DNA of 64,000 bases from Scleroderma bovista. Its lineage: Eukaryota > Basidiomycota > Agaricomycetes > Boletales > Sclerodermataceae. Of this stretch, positions 20,623 through 31,420 are shown one piece after another (the stretch's first letter is position 1; every line of letters begins with the position of its first letter). The position numbers and the translations under genes were made by a program. The notes under the pieces were generated by a model that was not told the origin of the DNA, made no database searches, and was given only the letters and a program-made list of their open reading frames with translations. Location: assembly GCA_037178675.1 (NCBI GenBank), contig JAYMGJ010000206.1:186001-250000 (forward strand), in the 5' to 3' direction.

Positions 20623-23600
20623 TTTTTTTTTTTTTTGAATCAAATTATAGTGCGTCGAAGCATGAAGCCTCATATTGCACTCTACTGGCTAAAGTCTATC
20701 ATAGGGCCCCCTGTGGCCAAACACCTGGTCCCCGGACGCGTGAATGCCCCAACCGGCTGGGACATAAGGTCCCCCGGTGGTCCGCTTCGTTCCCGCCACG
20801 TGTTTTAGACGCGCCGTCCTGACTTTGGGGGGAGGGGTGTGTAGTGGTTTATGTCTGCTTTCGTCTGTACGAACACGGTCTTGGCTGCCTCTGTAGAGGC
20901 GCACAGGACCAAAGGGAGGGCAAGGGTGCATGTAACGTAGTCTGGTGCTAACTGGGTCGCATGTTTGTTTGGACTGACTACATGTGTTGTGGTCTGTAGG
21001 CGGTGGCAGTAGCATATGGTAACTATGTTTTGCAGTGAGCTTGTTGCGGTGTTGACCGCTTTCCCTTTGGTGTTGCGATAGGAAGGTTGTGGCTTTCGAT
21101 CTGCTGCGAGTTTGTGCCGACTGGGTTGTTTGTGTCTTCCGGCGTAGGAGTGAGAGGTGTGGGATGGCATATGCATGTGCATGTTCGTGGAGAGCTGTGG
21201 CATAGACATGTCAGCCGGGTTTTTCTGGCGGTAGAGGAATTTCACCGAATGTGGCTTTAAGTCATTTAGTTTCATTGATGTATATGAACAGCGCTCGTTG
21301 TGCCCGACTATCTGCAAGCAGACATTGTAGGGACAACGCTTTCTGGCCGATCTTGGTTCGTAGTGTGTGTCTCTCTCTGTCGTATCTTGGGCACTCGAAC
21401 AGGAAGTGGTGAACTGATTCTGGGTGTTCGTCATTGCATTGTAAGCATAGTGGGGTGTCACTGCACTTGAACCGGTAAAGGTGCTTGTTGAGCGGTACGT
21501 GCCCTGTCCTGAGTTGAACGTAGATCAATGATTGTTTCTTGCCTAAATACTTCGTCAGTTTTGTGAACGCTTTGGAGGGAGAGGATGGGTCTATAGTTGC
21601 CATATGGTCATATCGCGGTGATTGTTTCCATATACTCAGCCATCTGTTTTGCAACTTGGCATTGTGGTCTTGCTTTGCTGCTGAAATACTTGCCGGGAGG
21701 GGTTTGCGTAGAATCTTGGGTAGTAGATGTCGGAGTGTCGCATTGGTCGGGCTGGATGCTGCAAGTTTTGCTTCTCTGTCTGCTAATTCGTTGCCTAGAA
21801 TGTCTGCGTGGCCAGCTATCCAGTTTAGTGACAGGGCTTCATGATCGACATTTTTCTTGTTCTGTAGGCGTTTCATTAGTTTTCTGAAGTGGATTAGCAA
21901 GTAATGTCCCGGCTTAGCCATGGGGTGGGAGCTGGATTGTATGGCCACCTGGTTGTCAGCAAATATCATCGCTGGAAAGGTGACTTCTCTCCTCTGGGTG
22001 AGTAGGTGGGCTGCGAGGAGGAGTCCGACTGCTTCAGCTTCGAATACTGTGTGTTCAGTTGCCTTTCCTAGGTGATGGCGTAATGTTGCGATGTGGTTGT
22101 GATCAATGAACAGTGCCGCTGCAGCTCCTACTAGGCCGTTGTGACTTGATCCGTCCGTGAATATCATCGTGTGACTTGTGCAATTTTGAAAGTCTACTAT
22201 GGCTTCTTCCTTTGAGCTGGCGATGTCTGTGATGAACGGGGTTAGTGATGTGGGGTGGACGGGATGTGGGGAAATAGTCTCTATTTTCTCCAGGTTTATC
22301 CTGAGGCTGTGGAAGAGGTGGTGGAGCACTGTCTTGTGGCGTTTGATGTTACACTTGGCCGCGCATTTGACTAATGCATGTAGCGGGTGCGATTGCGGTC
22401 TTGATGCTAGGCGTAGGGCGGCGTTGTGAAGTAAGTGCTGTAGGAGTAACGGCATTGGTAATAGATTGGCGTGAATTTCTAGTGAGTCTGTTGGGGACGT
22501 CTTCATGGCTCCTGTAATAACTAGGGCTGCCATTCTCTGGGCCTGCGTCATTTTCCTGGTTACCCCCTGCGATCCTCTTAACGGGGTGTTAGAGTCCCCG
22601 CTGAAAAGCGGTTTGATCCAGACGCTCGCGGCATAGAGCATTTTTGGGACGGCTATTGTGCGGTATAGCTGACGTATGAGTCTTGTTGGGATGCCGTGGG
22701 CTGGTCTTGAGAGGCATCTGAGCAGCGCTGCGTAGCCAGCACCCTTGGCTAGGGCGTAGGCTGCATGTTCTTTCCATCTGAGTTCCTGATCTACAACTAC
22801 ACCTAGGAACTTGTGTGAAGGTGCTGGCATGATGATGTTTCCACAGATTGTCATGGGTGGGCGTGGTTTGGACTTGCTGAGGGTGAAGTCAACTAGGCCG
22901 AATTTACTGGTTTTGAAGCGAGAGTTGTGGTCGGCTGACCACTCGTATGTGCCGCCTTCTCTTTCCAACATGTCGCCGAGGATCCTGTGGGTGTCTTGGA
23001 ATGACTTGGCTATTGCGAGTAGTATGGTGTCGTCTACAAAGGCGAGGGTTAGTTCGTCTTTGTTTTTTGCTACTGTTACCAGATCCGAGTCGTAGACAAT
23101 GTATAAGAGCATGGAGAATGGGTCGCCTTGGCCGATGCTGTTTGTGATGTCGAACCATTCTGACGTGTGGTCGTCAAAGCGTAGTCGTGTTCTCCTGTTC
23201 TTCAACATCTCTTGAACGTAGTTGATTATTTCGCTCGGGAGTCTCTTTTTCCATAGGTTGTGTAGGAGGCGTTCCGTGACTGCGTTGGGAAAAGCGCCTT
23301 CTATGTCTAGGAACAAAGCGGAGACGACCTTGCCTTGCCTCCAGGCGTTGCGGACCGTGCTTTCGAGCAAGTGCAACAAGTCTTCTGTTGTGCGTCCGGG
23401 TCTGCCTCCGAAGTGTGTGGCGGGTAGCAGGTTGTGGGCTTCCAGGATGTAGGATGCCCTGTCTGTGACTATCGAGGATAACAGCTTCGCGGTGGTGTTC
23501 AGCAGAGCTATGGGGTGGTAAGCTTTAGGTAACGAGTAGTCAGGCTTGCCTGGTTTGCGTAGTATGACAGTGATGGATTCTCTCCAGGGGTCGTATTGTG

Positions 23601-24070
23601 TGCGCAGTTTGACTGCGGCATTGAACAGGGGGAGGAGGTAGTCAAGCAGCTGGCGGCACCTTTGGAACACTACGTTGGCGATGCCGTCTGGTCCTGGTGC
23701 TTTGTACGGGCTAAGTTTGTTGACAGCGGTCACGAGTTGATCTTGCGTGATCTCCATCCATTCTTCTACTGGTTCAGGGTACTGGTAGTCGGCTGGGACC
23801 GACGACAACGTTGGGGGGGATGGGAAGAGGGTGTTTGCCAGGAGGGCGCTTTTCTCTTCATTGGTGGCTGCAAGTGTCTCGCTCCCATCTGCAGACCGGC
23901 TCTTGAGGGTGGGTATGCAAGATTTCCCGCCGTCTCCTCCTGGGTTTGTGATGTACTTGCTCGCAATCCATATGTCGTTGCCTGCCATCTCTTCTAGCCA
24001 GTCTTTCCAGTGTGTCTCCTTGGTCGTGTGGATCTCTTTGTCTAACTGCTTTTCTTTCTCCTTCAGACGG

Positions 24071-24352
24071 TGAAAAGACAACAATGTGTTTGGGTGGCTG
24101 CTCCCTCAGATGAGGTGCATTCGACCCAGGAGCTTCTGGAGGTCTGGCAAGACTCCCAAGGGACAGGGAGACTAAGAGAAGTAGGGAGAGTAGAGGTGTT
24201 CAGTCACTCCAGGACTGAGCTCAAACATATACAGAGGAAAGAGGGAGATTGCTTAGTAAGCTAATACAAGCCTACATAAGCTAAGGTAGAGAGTCCAGTG
24301 TCAGTACTACTATCAGCAACTCTACACACCTAGAGACAGGACAGTCTCTACA
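24071..24352 (-). mobile_element. 282-bp solo LTR inside LINE ORF2
   Basis: On the minus strand it begins TGTAGAGACTGTCC and ends GTCTTTTCA. Flanks ACGG at 24067-24070 and 24353-24356 are perfect 4-bp target duplications. Removal gives the ORF2 reading VSHTRLKEKEK. The start resembles that of the 1,095-bp solo LTR, so the two belong to related families. Its strand is inferred from that similarity. Confidence 0.85.
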
Positions 24353-25045
24353 ACGGGTGTGGCTGACGTCGTCAGGTATTGCTCTGAACCTGTACACTTG
24401 CTTGCGCAAGTATTTGAGTTCGTCTACTCGTTTGGTGAGGTCCTTGGTCCACCATCGCTTCTGGTGTGGGTGTGGTCTGGTCTTCGGGACCACCTCTTCG
24501 ACTGTGCTGCACAGGGCTGCGTCCAGGCTGTGAGCTGCTGCTTGGAAGGATTCCACCGTGTCTAGGGGGGAGGGGGGGTTTACGTTAGACAGCACCTCAT
24601 TGATAGCAGAATTGAACTTCTCCCAGTCCACCTCGCGGTAGTTCCACAACAGACTATCTGCCGATGCCGCTAGGGACATGTCAAACTGGGTGAGAACCGG
24701 GACGTGGTCCGTGTTGGGGCCTCTTCTTCCTGGGTCCGTGTCGCACATGATCAGGGTGCCGCACATGTGGTCTGTACAGAAGACGTTGTCCGGGCGTGTC
24801 CAATTACCGGAGTTTGTCGACTGGAGAGTCAGGATGTCTTTGGGAAGGATCTGTGTTAGGCCGTAGTCTGCTAGGATATCAATCAGTTTCTGCGACGCTT
24901 CAAGGGCTGCTCCTGTGAAGAGATGGCTGTTCCTTTCTTCGTCCCAGAGCGGGTGGTGGCGGTTGAAGTCACCAAGCCACACCAGGTGGTCCTGCTCTGT
25001 GGGGTGAAGGGACGGCAGGTGTCCTGGGAGGAATCTCTCTAGCGC

Positions 25046-26140
25046 TGTAGAGACGTGTGCGTCTCTAGGTGCGTATCTGTGCATTAGAGCTTGTTTGGCC
25101 AGGAGCTATGGAGTGCAGGTACCCGTGTGCACTGGAGGCACTCTAGCGCATGCAGGACTCCCTGTTAGGTGTGCATACATCAGTTCCACAGAGCTATGGC
25201 CTTCCATCCATGTCTCGAGCTCCTTTGGTCACCTGCAGCAGTGTCTGCATGCTCAGTGTGCACCAGGCCTTCATCCACGCTACTCAGCACAGCCACGCGC
25301 GCACTCCACGTGCACTCCTGCACCTGTTAGCATGCTCTCCAGCCCACAGTGCTGCGCGTCAGGGTCCTGCCCCCTCCAGTGGTCCCCCAGGCTGGTCCGA
25401 TGTCATCAGGGACAGTATCTGGCATGTTCTGCCTCGTGTCTCCATTCCGCTCCTTCCCTCTTCTGTGTGTCACCTTTCCTGGGCTTGTTCCTGCTCCTGG
25501 TGCCTCGGGGCATGTGCGCTTTTCCTTATTTAGAAGGATGCCATCACTATTGGTCCGTTATTTGCTCCCTATTCGTTTCCGCATCTCTCTCTCTCGTTTT
25601 ACGTTCTAGCAGTGCCAGGGTCCACACTACCACTCCCCATTTAGCTAGAATCATCGCTTCTGTGCGCTTCTTGCGTGCTTTCCCTTATTTAGCCTTCCCA
25701 TCATGTACCTACACTTGTTTCACTATATAGGCCTCATCCACACAAAAATAAGAAGTTTTTTTCGGCCCCCATCTGAGTCTTAGTGTGTGTCTTGCCGCAT
25801 TTCCTGTGTCCTGAGGTTTCCCCTGTGTCCTGCCATTCTTTTCCTGTGTTCTGACGATCTCTGACGACCCCTGCTCTCGCGCTCTGGTGATACCCTGCGG
25901 TTTCCGCTACTTCTGCTCTTCCTTGCGCGTGTCTACATGTTCCAGGCAACCCCCAGACTCTCTAGTCGTGCATACCCTGCACATTTGGCTGCGCTTCTCA
26001 CCCCCTCTCTGCTCTCTCGACTCACAGGTCCCTTGAGCGCGCTCCTGCGCTCTATATCTCCTAGCTCCCCTAGTCCAGCCAGACCAAGTCTCCTCGGGCG
26101 AACACCTATTTTCGCGCCTTCAAGGGACTTACCCTCTACA
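25046..26140 (+). mobile_element. 1,095-bp solo LTR inside LINE ORF2
   Basis: It begins TGTAGAGACGTGTGCG and ends CCCTCTACA, an imperfect terminal inverted repeat. Flanks GCGC at 25042-25045 and 26141-26144 are perfect 4-bp duplications. Removal restores ORF2 as TISALERFLPG. The plus strand is pyrimidine-rich and has a TATA-like word (CTATATAGGCC) near 25725. Long ORFs inside it look fortuitous. Confidence 0.85.
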
Positions 26141-26775
26141 GCGCGGAGATGGTGTCATCATGGGTACAGTCGTTATAAATGTTAAATATGGTACACAGCC
26201 CCTGCGACGTCCGGAGCTGGACGACCATGACGTCTGCCGACGGGAACTCGACCTGCTTCCAAGCGTCAGTGCTAATTCTGGAACTGATTAGTGTTACCGC
26301 TCTGGGTTTGTCTCCGTTGGTGTATTTGGCTGTGGGGTAGACTACTCTCCAGTGAGTGTTGGCCCTCGTGTTTCCCAGCAAGTTGAGCGACGGTTCTTGT
26401 AACGCTAGGATGTCCCAGTCTCCTGGGGGGGTACTGTTGACGAGTGTCAGTTGCGCGATGTGGGACTTGTTGAGGTTTTGTTGCCATATTCGAAGTTTGT
26501 CCAGCATGGTATAATCGGGTGTGTCCATCATAGGGATTCAGGGGAGTGAGGGGGCTCGGACTCTGTTGGGGCATCATGGGGAGTTGGAGTTTGAGGGGGA
26601 GGGGACGGAGTGATATTTATACGCAGAGGGGAGAGAGGGGGGCCGATCTTGGGGGTTGGCGGGAGGGAGAAGGGATAGGTGTACGATGAGGTCTTTGGCT
26701 TATCAGTGTTGTTGGGAACGGTCTCTTTGGGGTTGTGTGGGGCAGTGGCTGTATTCGGGAGTCTCTGCTGAATGG

Positions 26776-28533
26776 TTAGGACACCTGAGGAGGATTTGCC
26801 GAGTGTCTGTTGGAGCTGGGGGCGGTGGTGGTGGTGGGGGTGGTGACGAGACGTGTCCTGGGGTTGTGGGGGGGTCTTGTTTGGGTTATGGGTGCGTGTT
26901 GACTTGGTGGGAGAGTTGCGTGGGTCCATGGTTCATTGGTCGGGAAGTATGGGGTGGCGTTTTCTGGGATCTTGGCGTTTAGTTCCTCTAGTCTCTTCGT
27001 GTAGTCGGGGCAACCTTTGTCAGAACTGCCGTGTGAGGTGGACTTGCAGTTTACGCAGTAGTTAGTCTGGTAGGCGTTACATAGGTGTTCGCAGTGGGGG
27101 CCTCTGCAGGCCCCACAGGTGTCCTTCTCCTCTTTGCAGTCTTTTGAGAAGTGTCCCCATCTCTGGCATTTGAGGCATCGTAGGGGTTCTTTTTTGTCTT
27201 TGTGGGCTCGGAGCTTGGAGTGATTGAGGTAGAGTCTGATGCTGATGATTTTGTTCGCAGCTTGTGGGGAGGTCAGCGAGAGGAGGACATGGGCTACGTG
27301 TTGCTTGAAACTTCGGCGGGCTGGGTCCTTGATCCATTTGATGCCATTGACCAATTCCTCGGGGAGCCCGTTCTCTTGTTCGATTTCCCGTAGAATGTCT
27401 GGATTCGTGAGGTCAGTGAGAACTGGGACAAAGGGGACTACTACGTTGAATAGTCTGTTTTTGATTCGTGCTTTCCCGTCTAGTTTCTTGAGGAAGAATT
27501 CTTTCCTAGATGGCTCTCTTATCCAGTTGACTGCCTCGGCGCTAGGGAGTTTGAGTACGAGTCCTCCGTTTCTGAGCTTGGTTAGGGCTTTGATCTTAAG
27601 GGAGGGAGCGGAGTTGTCTTCCAGGGGGGTGAGCGCTTGCTGGAGGAATTTAATTACTTCGTTTCTGGGGGTGTCTTCTCTGATGTTAGGATGATCTGGG
27701 TTGATGTCCACCAGGAGTTGTCTTTCTTTTATCGTGGCATTTCCTCTTGCATAGTCTGAGATGGGGTATTTGAGGGGGGGGTTGCTGTCGTCTGTTGGGA
27801 GGGGGGGGGGATCCGCTAGGAGGATCTCCTTGTATGTTGCAGCGGGGGGGTGGGGCGCGGGGGCTAGTTGACGAGGTAGGTCTTCGATCTTGGCTAGGAT
27901 CTGTGGGGAGAGTGTGATTAGTTCCTCTATAGATTCGTTGATTACCTGGGCTGATGTCTGTAAGTCGTTGCTCGCTATGTCGACTGCTCTCGTCATCATT
28001 TCTGCCGCTTCTTTGTTGATTTGCGTAGCGTCCTGGATTTCTTGTATTACTTCTTTTAGGCAGAGCATCTGATTCTCAAAGTCGGCGAGGCGTGCTGCAT
28101 CCAAATTGGAGGGATGGGCGACAGGGTGGGGGGGGAGCAGAGGCGACGTGGTGTCGAGGATGATTGCTACGGCACGTAAAACCTCCGCTATGATGGCTGT
28201 GATGCCTGGGCCCGCAGAGGCTATATTAAGTAGAACTAAGCTAAGCGTAGAGTGGTCGGGGTCCAGGTTTGGTGTGATCAGCAGGTGTTCAGCTAAGTGT
28301 CTCAGGGCGTGGTCTCTGGTGCTCATGGACGTGGAGAATTTAGGATTGTTGAGCAGGTCTTCCTTGGTTCTGCCTGTCGCGAGCCTGCTGAATGTCGAGG
28401 TCTGGTGTCTGGTGTAAACTGTAGTCCTTGGGGGAGGGACCTGGGAGGAGGGGGTTGATGCCTTTGGGGTACATGTCGGTGGGGCCGGTGTTATGTTAGG
28501 CGGTTCGCTGTCTACTACTAGAGGAAGGGACAT
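26776..28533 (-). CDS. LINE ORF1: nucleocapsid-like protein with zinc knuckles (585 aa)
   Basis: The N-terminal third is Pro/Ser/Thr-rich. A helical region follows, then an RNA-binding middle section (residues about 260-430). Cysteine-rich knuckles start at CLKCQRWGHFSKDC and continue through CGACRGPHCEHLC and CVNC...HGSSDKGC. Such proteins coat LINE RNA with the RT in a cytoplasmic particle. The C-terminus is low complexity. ORF1 is intact, and ORF2 begins about 245 bp downstream of its stop on the minus strand. Confidence 0.85.
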   Translation of the reverse strand: MSLPLVVDSEPPNITPAPPTCTPKASTPSSQVPPPRTTVYTRHQTSTFSRLATGRTKEDLLNNPKFSTSMSTRDHALRHLAEHLLITPNLDPDHSTLSLVLLNIASAGPGITAIIAEVLRAVAIILDTTSPLLPPHPVAHPSNLDAARLADFENQMLCLKEVIQEIQDATQINKEAAEMMTRAVDIASNDLQTSAQVINESIEELITLSPQILAKIEDLPRQLAPAPHPPAATYKEILLADPPPLPTDDSNPPLKYPISDYARGNATIKERQLLVDINPDHPNIREDTPRNEVIKFLQQALTPLEDNSAPSLKIKALTKLRNGGLVLKLPSAEAVNWIREPSRKEFFLKKLDGKARIKNRLFNVVVPFVPVLTDLTNPDILREIEQENGLPEELVNGIKWIKDPARRSFKQHVAHVLLSLTSPQAANKIISIRLYLNHSKLRAHKDKKEPLRCLKCQRWGHFSKDCKEEKDTCGACRGPHCEHLCNAYQTNYCVNCKSTSHGSSDKGCPDYTKRLEELNAKIPENATPYFPTNEPWTHATLPPSQHAPITQTRPPHNPRTRLVTTPTTTTAPSSNRHSANPPQVS

Positions 28534-30017
28534 GTTAGTAGTGTACTGGGCGAGTCTACGGAGTAGGTGGAACAGGGTGGTATTATGCTGCTTAACATCG
28601 TATCGTGTACGACGGGCTCAACAACCGGCGGGGTGACAAGTTTTGAACTTGCTGGTCCGGGGTCCTAGTCGGGGTGCCACGTGGAGCGGAGTCAAGGAGC
28701 GTTTCGCACCATGACAGTTATTCCCCCACTTTATAGTGCTATTAGGAAGAAGAACCCTCTCTCATTCTTTCCCAGAAGAGAGCTCGTCAAGGGAGCCCAT
28801 GGTTGCACTTCAGCGGCGCTAGAACACATGCACTATACCTTAGTGTATGCTGACCCCCCAAAAAGACCTTTGGACCCCTGGTACCCTTCTTGTGGCTGTT
28901 TTGTCTCGGATCAATCCCTCTATTAATCTCAGATTTTCCCCATTGTTGTCCCATCAAATTCCTGATGGTACACAGCCCCCCATCAAACTTCTTAGGCTGT
29001 GCATCAATGACTCCTTCTGCTGTGCAGTGACTCATCCCTTGCTTACTGATGCTCTCTTGTCATCAGTATTACTCTATCCCTTTCGCATTTTTGGTATATT
29101 ACTCAGCTGATGACTCACTCCCTTACCAATCAATCTTGTCATGCAGCTTACTCATTCCTTTACTCAGCAGCTTATTCATGCTTCCTATGCTTACTCATTC
29201 CTGCTTATCCCTTGCTTACTGATAGCTTACAAACCCCTTACAAAGCTCTTACCAACCCCTTACCAATCCTTGACAAATTCTGCTTACTCCCTTCTCTTTT
29301 TGTACTTTAATGCTGTGCCCCCCCATGTATTTAAACCCCTGGGCTCAGCCCAGTGAGAAGACCGAATTGCACGAAATTATCCCTCTCTCAGACTCTCTCA
29401 ATCAGTATCTCTTCAGTCTTTGAGTCCTTGTAGGCTTCAGTGAAGGTCTAAAGGCTCAATATTGTCAAGTTTATCCAAGTTATTCAAGATCTATTCTTTA
29501 TACTAGGCTCAAGCGGAGTCTAGGCTTCATACCAGTCAATCTTCCTCGCCTCTGGACATCAGAGGCATCCCTGCCCCTTTGCTGCACCAATCTCTAGGTG
29601 TAGTATCGCTGTTTCAGTCTCAGTCTACCCAATCCCCGCTTTGACACTTCCTAGGCTTTAGGAAGAGTCCAGACCCCTATCCCCTTCGTCTTCTATTACT
29701 CCTGTACCCCAGGAGTATCCTGCATCACCGTCTGCATCACCCTGTTGGTGTAGATCCCCTTCCCCCCTCCTCAGCACATCCTCTCTGGACACCGCGGAGG
29801 TAAACCACCACTCGCACTTTTTCGTAGTCCTTTGTTGGTGTTGTGTTTGGGTTATTACTCCGACCCAAATCCACACTTTGACTCACAGCGGATAAGCATC
29901 GAAATCCAGCCCTGGATTATACTATCGGTCAGCAAGTCTGGCTTTCAATGGACAACCTTTGCATGTTGAATCACACTTCTAAGAAGCTCACAGAGAAATG
30001 GATTGGCCCCTATGAGG

Positions 30018-30588
30018 TGTAAGGAACTAACACGATTTAGCTACGCAACTACGATATATTTCGACATACGAAGCACTCGAGAGGGCCCAGGCGTTGGTGA
30101 GGACACCTTCCACGGACCTTGGGGTGAGTTATGATCGGTACCGGGTAACTGGTATCGATCGTCCTGTGACCGGCAAGACCCACAAAGGGCAGGGCGGACG
30201 TATGTTATCTACGACGCACCGAAGCGGCCAGGTTAGATCCCACGCCCTATGTCCTTAGGCACGGCCCTCTCAGTGCTTTACCGCCCCTTGTATTTTAGCT
30301 TTGACACTCTCTTTGTACCTTAGATACATTGTCTGCTCGGACGTCGAGCCACTCGCGCTTTGACGTCATTAGTACTGTACTTAAGCCGCCTGTAGCAGCC
30401 TCGAGCTGCAGCAATCCGATTCCCCCCCAGTTCCGCATTTCACGTCCAAAGTCGTCAGTCTAGCTAAGAAGTCACAAGTTCCTGCCGTATCTACAGCATT
30501 CACTGTCCGAGTCCCAAGTCTCTTCCGTCTCTCTTCTCCTTCCCACTTCCTGTCCTCTCGAACACCTGAACCCGCACCTTCCCCTACA
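30018..30588. mobile_element. 571-bp solo LTR inside the gypsy remnant
   Basis: It begins TGTAAGGAACTAACACG and ends CTTCCCCTACA on the plus strand. The 4-bp target duplications are GAGG at 30014-30017 and 30589-30592. Removing it joins PYEV to THVTPNAVELK in frame. Internal orientation is not established. Confidence 0.85.
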
Positions 30589-31043
30589 GAGGTCACTCAT
30601 GTAACCCCAAATGCAGTTGAGCTTAAGCTCCCGAAAACTCTTCAGATTCACCCGGTAGTGAATGTTTCCTGAGTTAAACCTTATTTGGGTCCACTCCCTG
30701 GACAACCCATTTCCTAGCCTGGCCCAGTACACATCTCTGAAGAACGCGATGAAGAATACAAAGTTGACTATATTGTAGTGTCTCGTATTTATAGATGTCA
30801 GCTCCAGTATCTGGTACATTGGAAAGGGTATGAGGACCATGAGAGGACGTGGGAACCCTCGTCAAATCTGAAGAATTCTCCTCTGGTAGTTGAGCATTTT
30901 TATAAAAGCAACCCCTCTGCCACTCACAAACTTCACATGGTGCAGTCAGACTTCAACTCACTATTTACTCGGATTCCCAAGAACCTCACCATCTGCGAGC
31001 CTACCTTTTGCAGTCTGGAATCCTGCACTTAAGGGGGGAGTAG

Positions 31044-31420
31044 TGTAACGGTCTAACTTTTTATCTTATCTAATCTGTGATTAGATGACATCTTATCTTA
31101 TTGTAGCATAGTATCTTATCTAGTGCATCTTATCTGTAGACCTGTCTGGACCACAGCCTCATGCTGTGCATGCTGTACCCATTGATGTCATTAGCATAGC
31201 CTTACCACAGGATGGCAGCTGTGTTCACTGCCTCGTATAGCATACAGCCTCATGGATAGCCTCACACAGGACACGTGTAGTGTAGTATATATACTGCTGT
31301 AATCCAGCACCCAGAGGCTCTCCATTCGAGCTCTCTTTTGGTTTTCGCTCTAAGACACTTGCATCCTATCCTTCCCTCCTCAGAGTCCCTTGTGTGGTAG
31401 TTCTTTGGGTTTTTCCCTTA
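31044..31420 (+). mobile_element. 3' LTR of the chromodomain gypsy, partial
   Basis: It begins TGTAACGGTCTAAC directly after the purine run AAGGGGGGAG (31031-31040), which itself follows the polyprotein stop. It has CTTATC-type repeats in its first 100 bp and a TATA-like GTATATATACTGC near 31290. It stops where L1 sequence begins at about 31421. Confidence 0.7.

Larger units (their letters stand above)
21262..26531 (-). pseudogene. LINE ORF2: endonuclease, reverse transcriptase, RNase H (split by two solo LTRs)
   Basis: Three pieces lie at 26531-26141, 25041-24353 and 24066-21262. When the two solo LTRs and one copy of each 4-bp duplication are left out, the frame is continuous, about 1,294 residues. 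The first two pieces form an AP-type endonuclease (WQQNLNKS, ILALQEP, WLGDFNRHHPLWD, NTDHVPVLT). The third holds RT motifs YKAPGPDGI, FLDIEGAFPN, IGQGDPFSML and the catalytic FVDD, then RNase H (IFTDGSSHNG, FEAEAVGLLLA, FADNQVAIQS, NWIAGHADILGNELADREA). A C-terminal zinc knuckle follows (CLQC to HFLFEC). No nonsense codon lies within the pieces, so the element was intact when the LTRs landed. Confidence 0.85.
20623..28705 (-). mobile_element. Full-length Tad-like LINE (8.08 kb including nested LTRs)
   Basis: On the minus strand it has a 5' UTR of about 170 bp, ORF1, ORF2, a 3' UTR and an A-tail (T run 20623-20636). Target duplications of 12 bp, GCACCATGGCAG at 20611-20622 and GCACCATGACAG at 28706-28717, differ at one base. 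The intact L2 copy at 38164 has the sequence uninterrupted. The order nucleocapsid ORF1, then endonuclease-RT-RNase H ORF2, points to the Tad/I side of fungal LINEs. Subtracting the two nested solo LTRs leaves about 6.7 kb. Confidence 0.9.
19716..29887 (+). mobile_element. L2-family solo LTR (about 2.1 kb) containing an inserted LINE
   Basis: The left part is 19716-20622, starting TGTCATGCACCAAACAGG. The right part is 28706-29887, ending TTTGACTCACA. Between them lies the LINE. Without it the LTR is about 2,090 bp, matching the copy at 36999-39098. Flanks GTGG (19712-19715) and GCGG (29888-29891) are a 4-bp target duplication with one C/T change; removing one copy restores the gypsy frame as KLEADKHRNP. 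The right part carries a TATA-like word (ATGTATTTAAACCCC). Confidence 0.9.
19438..31032 (+). pseudogene. Chromodomain Ty3/gypsy integrase remnant, split by nested insertions
   Basis: Coding pieces lie at 19438-19715, 29888-30017 and 30589-31032. The first has QNDWAKWIKIAQFVWNNTV, the C-terminal half of an integrase core, with a nonsense codon near 19478 (QYL*TYV, CGA to TGA). The second has ADKHRNPALDYTIGQQVWLS and KKLTEKWIGPYE, the integrase C-terminal region. The third has VTPNAVELKLP, VVNVS*VKPYLGPLPGQPIS and a chromodomain (RCQLQYLVHWKGYEDHERTW). It ends at a stop next to a polypurine tract. The pieces join in frame once the L2 LTR (target GTGG/GCGG) and the 571-bp solo LTR (target GAGG) are removed. 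Gag, RT and RNase H are missing on the left. Confidence 0.85.

Noticed and set aside
20485..21015. Small ORFs over the LINE 3' end and tail
   Set aside because: They span the element boundary and the A-tail and show no coding signal.
25095..25730. 211-codon plus-strand ORF
   Set aside because: It lies wholly in the 1,095-bp solo LTR and is biased by its pyrimidine-rich composition.
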